A DNA stretch of 64,000 bases, from assembly GCA_002900995.3 (NCBI GenBank), contig CM035304.1, positions 5,100,134 through 5,164,133 of the forward strand. The letters run 5' to 3'. Under the pieces are notes generated by a model that worked only from the letters and a program-made list of their open reading frames with translations, was not told where the DNA came from and made no database searches. Shown piece after piece: positions 24,680-36,269 of this stretch. This DNA is from Ganoderma boninense. Lineage: Eukaryota > Basidiomycota > Agaricomycetes > Polyporales > Polyporaceae. Position 1 is the first letter of the stretch, and each line of letters starts with the position of its first letter. A program made the position numbers and the translations under genes.

Positions 24680-25667
24680 ATGAAGACCTTTGTTTACGCG
24701 ACTGTCGCCTTTGCGCTGGCCACTTCCGTGACAGCTCGTACCTTCAAGGTTGTCAACAAGTGCTCCTACACCATCTGGCCTGCTGTACGACACTTTCCTT
24801 CCAAATGTACTTAACCCGAGATGCTGACAAGTTGCACCACGACAGCTGTTCACTGACCTGAACGTCGGCAAAGCCGTCCCGAGCCACCCCACCGGATGGG
24901 AGCAGAAGGCCGGCGCGACTGTGTCCTTCCAGGTGCCCGATAACTGGAAGGCCGGCCGCATCTGGGGTCGCCGCAACTGTGACTTCTCCAAGAACAACGG
25001 GCCCAACGCCTGTCTCGACGGTGGCTGCAACGGCGGCCTCCTGTGCGACAAGCACACAGGCACCGGTGTACCCCCTGCGACCGTCGCGGAGTTCACCTTC
25101 GAGGGCGACGGCAACCAGGATTGGTACGATGGTGAGTGGGCCCCTTCGAATGTCTTCTCGCACTGCGACAGCGATGCTCACGCCGTGCGCTCCGTATGAC
25201 AGTCTCGCTCGTGGACGGCTTCAACCTTCCCATGCGCGTCGACAACAACAAGGGTTGCCACGTCGCGGACTGCTCCGTCGACCTGAACCCCAAGTGCCCG
25301 GCGGCGCTCCAGGGGCCCAAGGACCCGTCCGGCAAGGTCGTGGGCTGCAAGTCCGCCTGTGTCGCGGGCATCGGCGACGCCGCGAACAGCCCGAACTGCT
25401 GCACGGGCTCGCACAACACCGCCAAGACGTGCCCACCGTCCGGCGTCGCGTACTACTCCTACTTCAGTGCGTCCCCCTCCCCTTTGCCCTCTGGTCCTCT
25501 CAGATGCGGGATGAGGCCTTGAGGATCGCTAACGATGGGCTTTTGCGTTGACAGAGAAGAGCTGCAAGAACTCGTACGCGTACGCGTACGACGAGTCGTC
25601 CAAGACCGCCCTCTTCACGTGTCCCTCGGGCAAGAAGGCGGACTACACGATCACCTTCTGCCCGTGA
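24680..25667 (+). CDS. Secreted thaumatin-like protein (GH152 type)
   Basis: Four exons (24680-24784, 24846-25131, 25203-25466, 25555-25667) give 255 residues. Residues 1-20 (MKTFVYATVAFALATSVTA) are a clear signal peptide; the mature part starts RTFKVVNKCSYTIWPA, the standard opening of the family. Sixteen cysteines are present, the canonical number for full-size thaumatin-like proteins, which form eight disulfides. The family core is visible in AEFTFEGDGNQDWYDVSLVD and GFNLPMRV, with GCHVADCSVDLN, NCCTGSHNT and ADYTITFCP at the end. Fungal members are secreted; several act on beta-1,3-glucan in the cell wall or during fruiting-body ageing, but this is known for the family and not shown for this copy. 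The TATA box and pyrimidine-rich leader suggest regulated, strong expression. Confidence 0.93.
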
Positions 25668-26802
25668 GGCCGAGGCGGCGCCTTGCCCTTGCAGTTTACC
25701 CGCGGTGTCGCGTCCGCGCCGCCTCTCCCGCCGCGCCCTCGCGCTCGCTCCGGTGTTCCGCCCGTTTCCCCTCTGGTAGGGTGACGCGGTCGGCAGTACG
25801 TGGGCCTGTGCGCTGGTGCTGCGGGGTCGTGGCAACGGCCCGGATTTGTTTTAGTTGTTCTTCGCCCTCCGGTAGCCGTGTCTGTTGCGCATCGCACCCC
25901 TTTTATACCCCAATCTATACCATTTTTCTGCTCTGCATCCATCCCGTCGTGTGGCCGAGTATCACGGTGGTGCTTGCGCGGAGTCAAAGTTTATACGGCG
26001 TAAGCAAGGATGAATTCCACGTTCCGGTGCCTTTGTGCTGGTAAGCTTGAGTCCAAGAAGAGTCTAGGGTGTCAGATTGTCACAAACGGACCAGGACGTT
26101 GCCATTGTGCTGTGAAGAGCAACTTCCATGCTTGTGTCTCTTGGAGGCCGTAAGTACTCACTGCGGGCCTTCGCTGCCACGTGGTAGGAAACTCAGATTC
26201 GAGCATATATAGCTGTGCGCACTTCTGGCTCTCTGCCCTCATTCTCCTCTCCCAGTCGCATATACCCCACCACTGTCGCTTGCCAGCAGAGAGCCGTAGA
26301 CGCAGAGCTTGGAGGCCGGAAGAACAACGTCGATTGCAGAAGGCATCATGGGAGGGCGCTTCACCTACGGGGCATCGTGGCACTGCCGTCTCCGAGCAAC
26401 CTGCACATGTGCGGCGGTTCTTGTGCTCGGCCTCGCCAGTGCAGGTCAAACCCGAGGTGTGTACACAATCGTCATGAACTCCACATGGTCTGCCCTACGC
26501 GAGCGTGATGCCGAGACCAGGATTTGCCAAATTTCAAGTCATTGGGAACCGGACCCAGGCAGCCGCCGCGCGGCTGCGTTGGCTAGTACCGTACCCCGGA
26601 TCCAAACGGCGGACTGTATATATGCGCGCCGCTTTACGTCCAAGCCTCCCATCTTGCTTCTCGTCGTTCGTTCGCTCCACGTACTCACTCCCTTTGGGCG
26701 GCGCGGCATTTCTTTTCACTAGATTTTGCCTCGGCAGTCGAACCTACAGTCGCAGACGACTCTGGGCAGTACCTCGCACAGCTGACCGTCGGTGAAAGCA
26801 CC
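25668..26802. other. Intergenic region upstream of the first hydrolase gene
   Basis: About 1.1 kb. Contains the TATA box listed separately and another TATA-like site (CATATATAG near 26206). A frame starting at an ATG near 26348 has a hydrophobic stretch (AAVLVLGLASAGQTRG) resembling a signal peptide, but no downstream domain was found. Confidence 0.4.
26617..26623 (+). promoter_or_regulatory. TATA box of the first tripeptidyl-aminopeptidase-like gene
   Basis: TATATAT in ggactgtatatatgcgc, 186 bp before the start codon at 26803. The paralogue at 56891 has a matching site at a similar distance. Confidence 0.55.
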
Positions 26803-28833
26803 ATGCCTACGTCTTGGAAGCAGAACGTCGCAGCCGTTGCTGGTGGCGCGCTCGCATTCACTGGCTCTGCGCTGACTGTCGACCCCGTCAAGGGCAAGCT
26901 CGGAGACCTTGTCCTGGGCAAGTGCACCGCAGCTGACGGGAATACCGTGCCCGGAGCCGAGTGTGGGTATGCCATGTAAGTGTCTCAAACACACGAGCTA
27001 GGTGAGCGGAATTTGCTAACATCGTTGATTGGATTTTCACAGAGTCCCGCTGGATTATAGCAATCCCATTGCCGGGGTCGCAAAGATCGCGCTTGGCCGA
27101 TACAACGCGACAGCTTCGCCCCGCAAGGGCGTGGTTTTCGTCAATCCTGGAGGACCAGGCGGTCCTGGCGTTAATCTCGCGACAGCGGCTGGCCCTTACT
27201 TCCAGGAGCTTGTGAGTGCGGACCGCTGCGATGTGCATTCACACATTGTTCAGGTTACTGACTTCATGCCGTCATAGATTGGCGAGGATTGGGACATCCT
27301 GGGCTTCGATCCGCGTGGCATTGGCTTGTCAGAGTAAGCGACGTGTCCACAGTCCGCGAACGATTGTAATTCACGATCACACAATACCAGGCCCCAGACG
27401 AAGTGCTTTCTCGGGAATGGCTCGCGCGAGGCGTTCATCGCGAACACCGTCCTCGACCGCGGTTACGACGTCTCCCCGAACTTGACGGACGCAGGCAACC
27501 GCGCGCATCTCATCCAGACTCAGCGGGACGCGAACGCGCTCTACCAGGCGCAGTTCCAGGTCTGCAACCAGACGATGGGCGAGACGATCAGGTATGCGGG
27601 CACGACGTCGGTCGTGCGCGACATCGACTACATCAACACCTTGCTCGCGGGCAACGGCTCACTCATCAACTTCTACGGCCTTTCATACGGCACTGTCATG
27701 GGTCAATACCTCGTCAACCTCTTCCCGGACCGTGTGGGCCGCGTCGTGATCGACGGCGTGGTGGACGCAGACGCATGGGCGAACAAGCCGCCGTACCAGC
27801 AACTGCACAGCTGGCTCAACTCGACGGACGCGGCATACACAATTTTCTTCCAGGAATGCTCCAAGGCGGGCCCGTCACAGTGTCCGCTCGCAACGAAGGA
27901 GAACGAGGACCCCAACGCGATCATGGACCGCGTTGAGGCCTTCGTCAATGGGCTTTACGAGAATCCACTCGCCGTGCCGAACGCGCCGCTTCCGAGCATT
28001 TTGACCAACGGGCGCGCGCGGCTCTTCATCCTTGGGGGTCTGGAGTTCCCGCAGGGGTGGCCGAGCATCGCAAAGGGGCTCGCCGCGGCGATGAATGGGG
28101 ACGGCTTGATAATGCTGGACGCTGTGAACACGAAGGACCTCCTCGACCTCGAGCGGTCCGCGGTCTCGTGCAACGACCAGAAGCCATTCGCCCCGCCGTC
28201 GGCTGAGACGATTGTCGATGCGGGCATCGAGACGCTTAAGGACGTATCGCGATTCTTCTGGTCGGTCATCATCTCGGAGCCCGACTCTGGGTGCCAGTAT
28301 TGGCCGGTCACGCCGCCGGAGAGGTACCTCGGCCCCTGGAACAAGACGCTGAACAACCCCATCCTGATCATCTCCAACACGGTATGTCTGTTTCATGTCC
28401 TTTGTGACTGTATGATCTCCTCGGTTAGCAGGGCTAACAACTGCTCCGAATGCAGCACGACCCCGCCACGCCCCTCGTGAACGGCCAGCTCGTGCACTCG
28501 TACTTGTCCAAGTCGTCCGCCCTCCTCGTTCAGGACGGCGTTGGCGTAAGTTTTCATCACTGCTCACGTTCCAGAGGGCAAGCTGAGCTGACACGAATTG
28601 CTCCGTGTTGGGACCACCTAAAGCACACCTCCACGGCACTCACCTCGAAGTGCACGATCGGATACTCGCGCGCGTACTTCGCGAACGGGACGCTTCCCGC
28701 CGAAGGCACCGTCTGCCCGGTCGACGAAAGCCCCTTCCCAGCGATGGGCCTCTTGGCTTCGGTCGGCGGCTCGAGGCTCTCGGACTTCGTCTACCGCGGC
28801 ATCAACTCGAGGGCTCTGCGCAACTTGCCTTAA
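26803..28833 (+). CDS. Secreted alpha/beta hydrolase of the tripeptidyl aminopeptidase (TAP, peptidase S33) type, copy 1
   Basis: Six exons (26803-26975, 27043-27211, 27278-27333, 27391-28381, 28456-28545, 28624-28833) give 562 residues. A hydrophobic N-terminus (AAVAGGALAFTGSALTV) looks like a signal sequence. The alpha/beta-hydrolase core shows the oxyanion region NPGGPGGPG, DILGFDPRGIG, the nucleophile elbow GLSYG with its Ser, the acid in the THDPATP loop and the His in GHTS, so the triad is complete. The C-terminal part (TSKCTIGYSRAYF, GTLPAEGTVCP) matches the TAP-like C-terminal domain. Several N-x-S/T sites fit secretion. Family members remove short N-terminal peptides or cleave related amide or ester bonds; the substrate here is unknown. 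A second copy with the same exon structure lies at 56891-58955. Confidence 0.9.
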
Positions 28834-29657
28834 GACACCTCTCCTCGTCCTGTGGACGAACGATGACTATACCACGTAATATTGGTGTCCTCCTCGAATC
28901 TCGGTGTTGGATGGCGCGTTCCGAGCTAGCTCAAGAGACCCAAAGACTCCCCGCGGACCTGCATAAGGACTTGCTCGCTACAGTATACTTTGACTGGCGT
29001 CCCTGACGGCGCAGTGCATAACGATGGGGTTGTCGACTTGGCTGTGACGTCATATCAACTTGAAGCTTTGGACTACGCGTGGTTGACTCCGAGTCGAGGA
29101 TTCGGATTGTGGGTGGCCCGACCAATATCGTGTGTTCCTTGATCAGATTCAAGAGGTGCTCTAAATAGACTCCCGAGGTCATACATGAACGGCTTTGGCA
29201 TGCCATCCTTGGGTGCGTCAGGGCAAACGTGGGTGACCGACAAGTCTCCAAGCTGCCTTGGGATGCGTGAGTACACAGACACCCAAGGTTGAAAATCCAC
29301 GAAAACTCACTCAGAGCTCAAGCCTCTGCAAGGAAGTAGTATGAGCCCTCCCGGTCATGAAACGGCAACCGTCTATTGCTTCCTACCCGGTTATCTATAC
29401 CCTCGGTGTTTTCAACGGCGACGGAGTTTCCGCCGCCCCGCGGACGACCTCTCCAAAAACGACGTGCTTGCCGTCTTGGCTCGCTGCACGGTTGCAAACA
29501 AGCAATCTTCACCGTGTCCAAATGCCGCCTTCATCGCATCTCACCAATCTTAAGGAGCGGGGGTAAGTTACGAATATCATTCCACCCTCTACCCACTGAC
29601 AACGATCTCCGATCGCCAGCCCTCATCCCAATGCCACATTACAGCCATGTTCCACGC
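28834..29657. other. Convergent intergenic region
   Basis: About 0.8 kb between the 3' ends of the hydrolase and the tRNA-modification gene. No gene or repeat recognised. Confidence 0.35.
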
Positions 29658-31468
29658 TCACATCACCCACTCGACGACCCTGCGTGCCTCCTCCCTCCTC
29701 CTCGCCACGACCTCCGCAACCTCTGCGCCCCACACGTCCTCGGGCCGCTTCTTCTCGAGCAAGACCTCTTTCAGGTGCCGCTCGGCGTCCGCGAACTCAA
29801 AGGACACGCAGTTCGTGAGCGACAGCGGCTCCTCTGGGTCCCACCGGACGAGCGCGGGCCGCTCGGGGACGGCGAACGGCGGGCGAACGGAGCGTCCGCG
29901 ATGTATGTCGTCGAAAACCAGGCCGAGGTCGTCGTCGTCCAACGGGAGTTTGCTGTGTGGAAAGAAACAAAATGGGAGGTCAGTATGGTGCGTCACTGGG
30001 GTGGGACTCGCGCCAGAACGGCGCTGAAATAGTAGAAAGGGAGGGCAGACGCGGAGTAGGGTGTACCGAGGTGGCAGCGAGAGACACAGGAATGTGATGC
30101 GTACTTCAGTTGGCGGCCCAGGAATTTCTCTTCACGCTTCTGCAGGTCCCGCGAGAGACGCTCGTTGAACTTCTTGCGGCCCTTTACAGGGAGGGGATTC
30201 GAGATCGGCTTGCCTGCGAGCTCGCAGAGAACGTAGGTCGCGATATTGAGACCGAAGATCGCTGGCAACGGGCCTGTTCACGGGCAGCGGGTCAAGGGGG
30301 GATCTAGTGGATACGAAGGGCGGGGTGGACGTACCGAGTACCGGAAGGATGCGGACTCGGAAGTCGTCGAACGCTCCGAGCTCCTTCACGTTACCTTTCT
30401 GGAATTCCTCTTCAGGGAGGGGGAGGAGCTTGACTTCTCCAGGAACCTCTGTCGAGTACACAACGGGGATTCCGGACGACACGCCCTCGAGGCGGAGGCG
30501 ACGACGCACCGATCGCGCGAGCGGGTCGTACATCGTGAACGAAATGTCGCTAATCTGAATGCGCGTCGGGTCGCATTTGGCCCCAGAACCCATAGACGAG
30601 AAAACCTTTCCGAAAGAGAAACAAAGCATCCGTATATGCGTGTGAGCAGAGTAGATGGAACGGTAAGGGTGCGCACCTTGATGTTATTATTATGGCAATA
30701 CTTCAGCAGGTCTACTTTTGTTGTAATATTGTCTATGGCATCTGTATAGAGACAGGCTCGGTGCGAAGTCAAAACAGGCGGTATCCAGGGGACGCACCTA
30801 TGACCCAGTCTGCACCGTCGAACAATTCCCCTCCGGACTCTTTCCGCCAGAGTTCGATCCGGGGATCGACGTCTATGACGCGCGAGATCTGTTTCAGAGT
30901 GCGCTCGATGCACTTGACTTTCGGGGTGCCTACGTCAGCCAGCATTGCAGTCGCGTGTCGGTTCAGTGACGACAGGGTGACTTGGTCGAAGTCGACCAGG
31001 CGGAGCTTCTTGACACCCCTGTATGCGGGTCAGAATGAGAATAACGATTAAAAATGGGGGTACGCACGACCGCGCTAACATGACGGCTGCCCAGCTTCCA
31101 ACTCCCCCGCAACCTACGATGACGACGGTGCTCTCCCGAATGCGTGCCATACCTTCGTCGCCGAAGAACGCGTAGTTTCGCGCGAGCTGCTCCCGCACCA
31201 GCTCCTCGTCGTATGCCAGAGGTACACCATTACTGTCGTCAATGCCTCCAAGGCGAATCTCTGGGTGGTGGTCATCCTCGTGGGAGAGATCTTTTTGCTT
31301 CCCCTTCACGCTGGCCTTGAGCGAGCGCTGTACGTCCTGATTGAGGGACCTTCGTTTCTGGTGCTTGGCATACTGCTGGTATCCTGAGAAAGCACCTGCT
31401 GTGACGATGACGGCGCCGAGCGCGGTGAGAACGAGCTGGGTGCGGTGCGAGTGGAGGTCAAGACTCAT
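29658..31468 (-). CDS. TCD1/TCD2: tRNA threonylcarbamoyladenosine dehydratase (E1-like ThiF family)
   Basis: A multi-exon gene of roughly 478 residues. An N-terminal membrane segment (VLTALGAVIVTAGAFSGY) precedes the ThiF/E1-like adenylation domain: the nucleotide loop VVIVGCGGVGSW, LRLVDFDQVTLSSLNRHATA, VIDAIDNITTKVDLL, then SSMGSGAKCDPTRI. The yeast homologues Tcd1 and Tcd2 cyclise the threonylcarbamoyl group of t6A37 to ct6A in ANN-decoding tRNAs and sit on the mitochondrial outer membrane; the N-terminal anchor here fits that location. The start is MSLDLHSHRTQ. An upstream in-frame methionine at 31564 would add a basic, targeting-like stretch and cannot be excluded. The frame ends in VVEWVM-stop. 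It is convergent with the hydrolase gene and divergent from the long-tailed membrane protein gene. Confidence 0.9.
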
Positions 31469-32601
31469 TGCGCAAGCGTTGGCCCCTGCAGCGTGCCCTC
31501 GTCGCCACCCAAATTGGGTTTTGCGGGCGAATGACGTAATCGAGCGCGCTCCGAGTCGCTTCAAAGCTGGAACTTGTGCTCCAGTTCTCTGCTCCGGAGC
31601 ATCATCAGGCTCTGCGACTTTCCACAGTCTTCATCGTTGTCTAGATGCTACTCTTTGTTCCCCCTATGATGTGAAGACTCCGAGCTCCCCGCTTTTGCAA
31701 ACGCTCATCAATCCCATCGGAAAGGCGAATCAGAGCACCCACCATCATGTAGGCACACCGGGCCAGAGCCGCTGGAAGATGAGAAGACCTTTGGCTTCGG
31801 AAGTTCAGGGGCACTTTAGAGGCATTAAGTAGCATTAACCTTGGTGAGTTTGAGTTCATATTTCGACTCGTGGACGGCATGGCACCATGGGAGGCAGGAC
31901 TCGGAGCAGTGTCTGCTTGCATTCATTCTTTCATTAATCCATCCTTCCACTCTCATAACTTCGAGGACGCTGCGAACACATTCAATTATGTTTTCGAATC
32001 TATGATCCGCTCCTTCTCCGCTCCGGGTCCTGGGCAGATTCTTGGGATCGAGATGCAGAATTTCGTAAATCTCTACGCGCCTTCTCTGGGGCTAATGTCA
32101 CTGGGTTCCCCCTTGTCCCATTTGTATCGATCGTTAGCTATACAGTATTGACAAATCTGTAGTTCAGGATGAATGGGGAGAGGGCCAGAGGACCAATATC
32201 AACCACCCCAAAAGGAAAGCGCCGTATATTACCAGGACGACGGGGACGTGGGCAACTCCTCGGCGTCGCCATCGGTTGGCACAGCCTGGGAGTTGTTGCC
32301 ATCGTCGTGCTACCATCTGTTCCGTATCAAGTGGGCCAGTCCCTTCACTTATTGGGCCCGCATTCTAGTCCACTATTGTCGCCCTCCTCGGGGTGAACAC
32401 CTTCACGTTCTACGACCATCGCTCGTTCCTTCTCTCTCGGTGCAGGCGTCGCCCTTTTACCAGCAGCCAGTCTGCGTTCCATTCTTTTCTTCCTGGTCGG
32501 ACGCCTCCCCTACATCCTCTCAGTCGTCTTTGCCACTCGCCCGGTACTTTCTGTGAAATGCCCTCTGCTCTTGTCTAGGACACCCTCGTCATTCTGGTTA
32601 A
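31469..32601. other. Divergent intergenic region
   Basis: About 1.1 kb that must contain the promoters of the tRNA dehydratase gene and the long-tailed membrane protein gene. Short frames on both strands show no recognisable domain. Confidence 0.35.
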
Positions 32602-35600
32602 ATGGGCGAAATCTGCCTCTCAGTTGCTCCTAACCTGCGCTGTCAATCCCTCACTCGCATCGAGGCTGGTATTCTTCTCGTTCCCCCCGGTCTTGAAATC
32701 ATCTTCGCGATTGTGTTGCTATGGACGAAGCGCGGTGCCGACAAGTGAGTACTCTCTATCTGAACCCAGTTGGGCGTGTATGGGGGCCAAGGCAGCTGCT
32801 GGAAGATGAGCCGCAAAGCATTGGCTCTGGAGGATTGGATGAGGGAGTGTGGGGAACGGGAGTCCAGACCGCAGCTGGCAAGGGTGCCCATGGTGTGTGG
32901 GGAATGGAAGAGGACGGAATCCTTCAGGTGGGGCGGAGCGCGCACGACTCACCCCCAAAGCTTGTTCCGGCCCCCATACACGAATCTAAACTCTGCCGTC
33001 ACGCTTTATGGGATGTTGAAACGTGAGTTCCCACAGGAAACATGTCTTCATCGCTGCGGAGGTCTTCATTTACTTCCTCCTCGCGGTCATTGACCTCTTC
33101 ACCCACGCCCTCCCCACTATTGGCACATCCCTTGACTCCTTCAAGGCACTTGACATCATCATCGGTGAGTGCTGACCGCATTCGCTCTCCTATACCTCAA
33201 AACTAACTCGTAATAGGCGTTGCATCCTTTATCCCCCTCTTCTTGTACACTTTTTCGCTGTACCTCCTCACAACGGCCGATTTCATCCCGTCCCTCCCCG
33301 TTCGCTTCCAGAACATCACAAAATATGTCCTTCTGGCTTTCATTCCCCTTATCGTCGTGCTGAATGAGTTGGGTTCCTTCATCAGCATCACCTACAGTGA
33401 GTCTGTCTAGAAAACATCGGACTGGGGACGGTTGCTAACGACCGCCTCCACTTTCTAGAGCAGTTCGGCGGCGGCAGCTCCCCGATACTGCTTGGCGTCG
33501 GGTTCTCAAACCCCACGGCGGAGATGTTCATCAGCAGCGTTACGCTCGTTCTCCTGACCGCTTTTCAGGCGATCAACTTCTGCATCGCTTTCTATCGTCT
33601 AGTTAGGGCGCTCTCACACCAACGCACGCTGGATGCATCCCAGCAGGAGAAGGAGATGGAGGCGCACCTGTTCCGCGGCCTCGGATGGATCGTCGCGGGG
33701 ATGAAGCTCGGAGCTATCGAGACCGTCATCGGCTTCGCGCAGGGCGGGTTCGGGATCGTGTTGACGCGGCGCATCCTCCGCATGCTCTCGCATGCGTGCT
33801 TGATCGTCGGCATCGTCAAGGGCGTCGACACCGTCGAGGACTTCCAGCTCTTCAGCCCCAGCGAGGTCCGGAAGCGGCGCAAGTCGACGCTCCGCGCGAT
33901 GATACAGAACCCGCGCTTCTCGACGTTCCGCCACGTCGGCGGCCACGACTTTGAGAAGAGCCCGTTCGACGAGCGGCGTCAGTCCGTCATCAAGCTCGGG
34001 AGTCCCTCGTGGATGCGCCGCGACTTTGGCAAGCCTGCGCCGATCGTGGAGGAGGAAGAGCGTTACACGCCCGGTCTTCTTTCTGCCCGAAAGTCGACCA
34101 GCCTCACATTCATGCTCACCCCTCGCCCCACGTTCCGCCCCCAGCCTGGGAGCAACCGCGACTCGGGCTCTTCCTTCGGGTCTACCAAGCACACTGCGGA
34201 GTCGGATGGCGAGTACGTCGATGTCGAGAAGGATTTTGACGAGCTCGACCTCTCAGATCTCCCTGCTCCTATTCCCCGCGTTGGTCTCCCTCCTCGCCCT
34301 GGCCGCCAGCGCGTGACTGTGCACATCCGCCAGGATCGTCTCCCGATCCTTGAGCTCCATCGCCTCTCGAATCTATCATTCTCCGACTTCATGGGAGACC
34401 ACTTCCGCGACCAGCGAATCAGGGCGCGCTCGCTCCCTGATCCCCGCGAACGCACGGACGAGGCTTTTGTCGGCCACACAGTCTCCGCGTCATTCACTCG
34501 TCTCCCTGTGTACGCTGGCGCGCCCGCACCTATCACCCCCAAACCTGTGCTGCAAGTGCCTATGCGCCAGTCAACTGCGTCGCGGTATTCCCGCACTGCA
34601 ACCTTTGCGAGCTACGACCGCCCCTGGAGCGGGCTGTCGGCGGGGAACGCTCGGCAGAGCAGCATGCCGAGCTTCAACCAACACCTGAGCTACGCTACTG
34701 CCGACTTTACTCCTCGGGAGAGCAGCATGCCGAGCTTCACCCAACGCCTCAGCACTGCTAGCACCGACTTCGATCCCCGCGCAAGCAGGGCGAGCTGGTC
34801 CGACGGCGGCTCGCAGCCCCCCACCGCAATGTCCTTCCATGCGATCGGCTCCCCGACCAGCACGTTCATGGAGGTCGAGACTGCCCGCTCTCCGTCGCCG
34901 CCCATCAACCGCCTGCAAGCCAACCCCAGCCCCGACAGGCGCGACCGCGGCGTCTCCTCGAGCACGACTGCGTCTGAAGTCCAAGCCATCGCGTTGCAGT
35001 TCCCGGGCATACCTCCGCGCCACTTCAGCCAGACCACGCAGCGCTCTGCGCTCTCGCGCGAGGTATCTCGCGCTGAGTTCCTCGGTGACTCCGACGAGCC
35101 AATGCCCGCTCCGCCCCGCCCCGTCGAGACGGAGCTTCCAACCCCGACCTCGCTCGCGACGGAGACGGAGACGGAGACGGGGAGCGACCAGACCGTCTCG
35201 CGCACGTCGTCCGGGAAGCGCAAGTCGCCCCCCGCACCGCTGCGGACGAAGGGCCTGGTGGACGCGCGCGTCGTGAACGTCGAGATCGAGCAGGACGTCG
35301 ACGACAAGGCCGCCGCCGCTGCCGCCGCGATGAGCTCGCTGCCGACGCCGCTCTCCGCGCCGCGCTACGCGTCCGTGCGCGCGCGCTCGCACTCGGCGTC
35401 GCGCGTCGCGGACGTGCCCGTCACGGCGCTGTCGGACGACGACAACGGGAGCTTCGACTCCGGGTTCAGGGAGGTGCCTATCGTGCGCTCGGCGTCGCTC
35501 GTGCGGCGCGGCTCGGAGCAGCAGCGGAGGGGGAAGCTGGTGAAGGTGAAGAGCGTCGGGCGCGTGCCGATCCGCTCGGTGTCGGCGTCGGCGCGCGAGC

Positions 35601-35701
35601 CGTCGATGGCGCGGGATAGCGTGATGGTTGAGCTTGGGATGATTGCGAGGGAGGGGGAGGTCGAGATACGGTATGATCCCGTTGCTGATACCCTGGTGTG
35701 A
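32602..35701 (+). CDS. Orphan seven-helix membrane protein with ~600-residue disordered tail
   Basis: Four exons (32602-32744, 33037-33164, 33217-33396, 33459-35701) give 897 residues in a consistent frame. Seven hydrophobic segments fall in the first ~290 residues: AGILLVPPGLEIIFAIVLLW; FIAAEVFIYFLLAVIDLF; ALDIIIGVASFIPLFLYTF; YVLLAFIPLIVVLNELGSFI; MFISSVTLVLLTAFQAINF; GWIVAGMKLGAIETVIGF; and MLSHACLIVGIVKGV. The rest is Ser/Pro/Arg-rich and probably cytoplasmic, with a 21-residue tandem repeat (34657-34719 and 34720-34782), an Ala run and a GAGACG repeat encoding Glu-Thr pairs. The layout resembles a receptor with a long phospho-tail, but no known receptor signature was recognised. The first intron (292 nt) is much longer than the others; an open frame inside it leaves an alternative exon possible. 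Confidence 0.75.
34657..34782 (+). repeat. Two-copy 63-bp tandem repeat inside the membrane-protein tail
   Basis: Units 34657-34719 and 34720-34782 share gagcagcatgccgagcttca and encode diverged 21-residue repeats (SSMPSFNQHLS and SSMPSFTQRLS). They are in frame, so the tail lengthened by duplication. Confidence 0.75.
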
Positions 35702-36269
35702 GCCACGAGACGCAAGCCTTTAGGAGTAGTCGTGGCTGTGCGAGGGTAGGTTGTAGGTTCGAGGCAGTTGGTGGTCTGTAGAGCCTTGTGTATATATGTA
35801 TGTTGCGTCGTGGTAAGCATACCCCCTCGCATTGTGGCGCGCTTGCTGTCGACTCCCGGATCTGGATCTGGACCATGTGTTCCATTAGTGTAGGTTGGTT
35901 GTACTAACATCGTGTACGCTATCGCTCCCAACCAATCTCTTTAACAGTAAGTTATTGCCTGCAGACTGCAGGCTGCGTCCTCTTGGTGGTTTTATGTAGT
36001 CTGTATTGTTCTGTTGAGTTGAGTGACCATGATTTCTGTGCAGTGGCCATGATTAACCACTGGAGGAATCGCTCATCAGGTCGCGGTGCTGACTGAGTCT
36101 GAGCGTCGGTGTCGTCAATAGCCTGTGGGTCAATTTTCTGGATGCTGGTGTCAGACGTTGGCACGAGTAAGACCAACGTACGAGATTCATCTGGCAACAA
36201 TAATGTGTAGTACCTATACAGTAAATATGGGACGCAGAACCCGCTGGGGTCATAGCATGCAGGTACGAG
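35702..36269. other. Convergent intergenic region
   Basis: 568 bp between the ends of the long-tailed membrane gene and seven-helix gene A. Nothing recognised beyond probable 3' untranslated sequence. Confidence 0.35.

Noticed and set aside
34571..35392. 273-residue minus-strand open frame opposite the long-tailed membrane gene
   Set aside because: Arg/Gly/Ala-rich composition typical of the complement of a GC-rich coding exon; the plus strand has a continuous, spliced and sensible protein.
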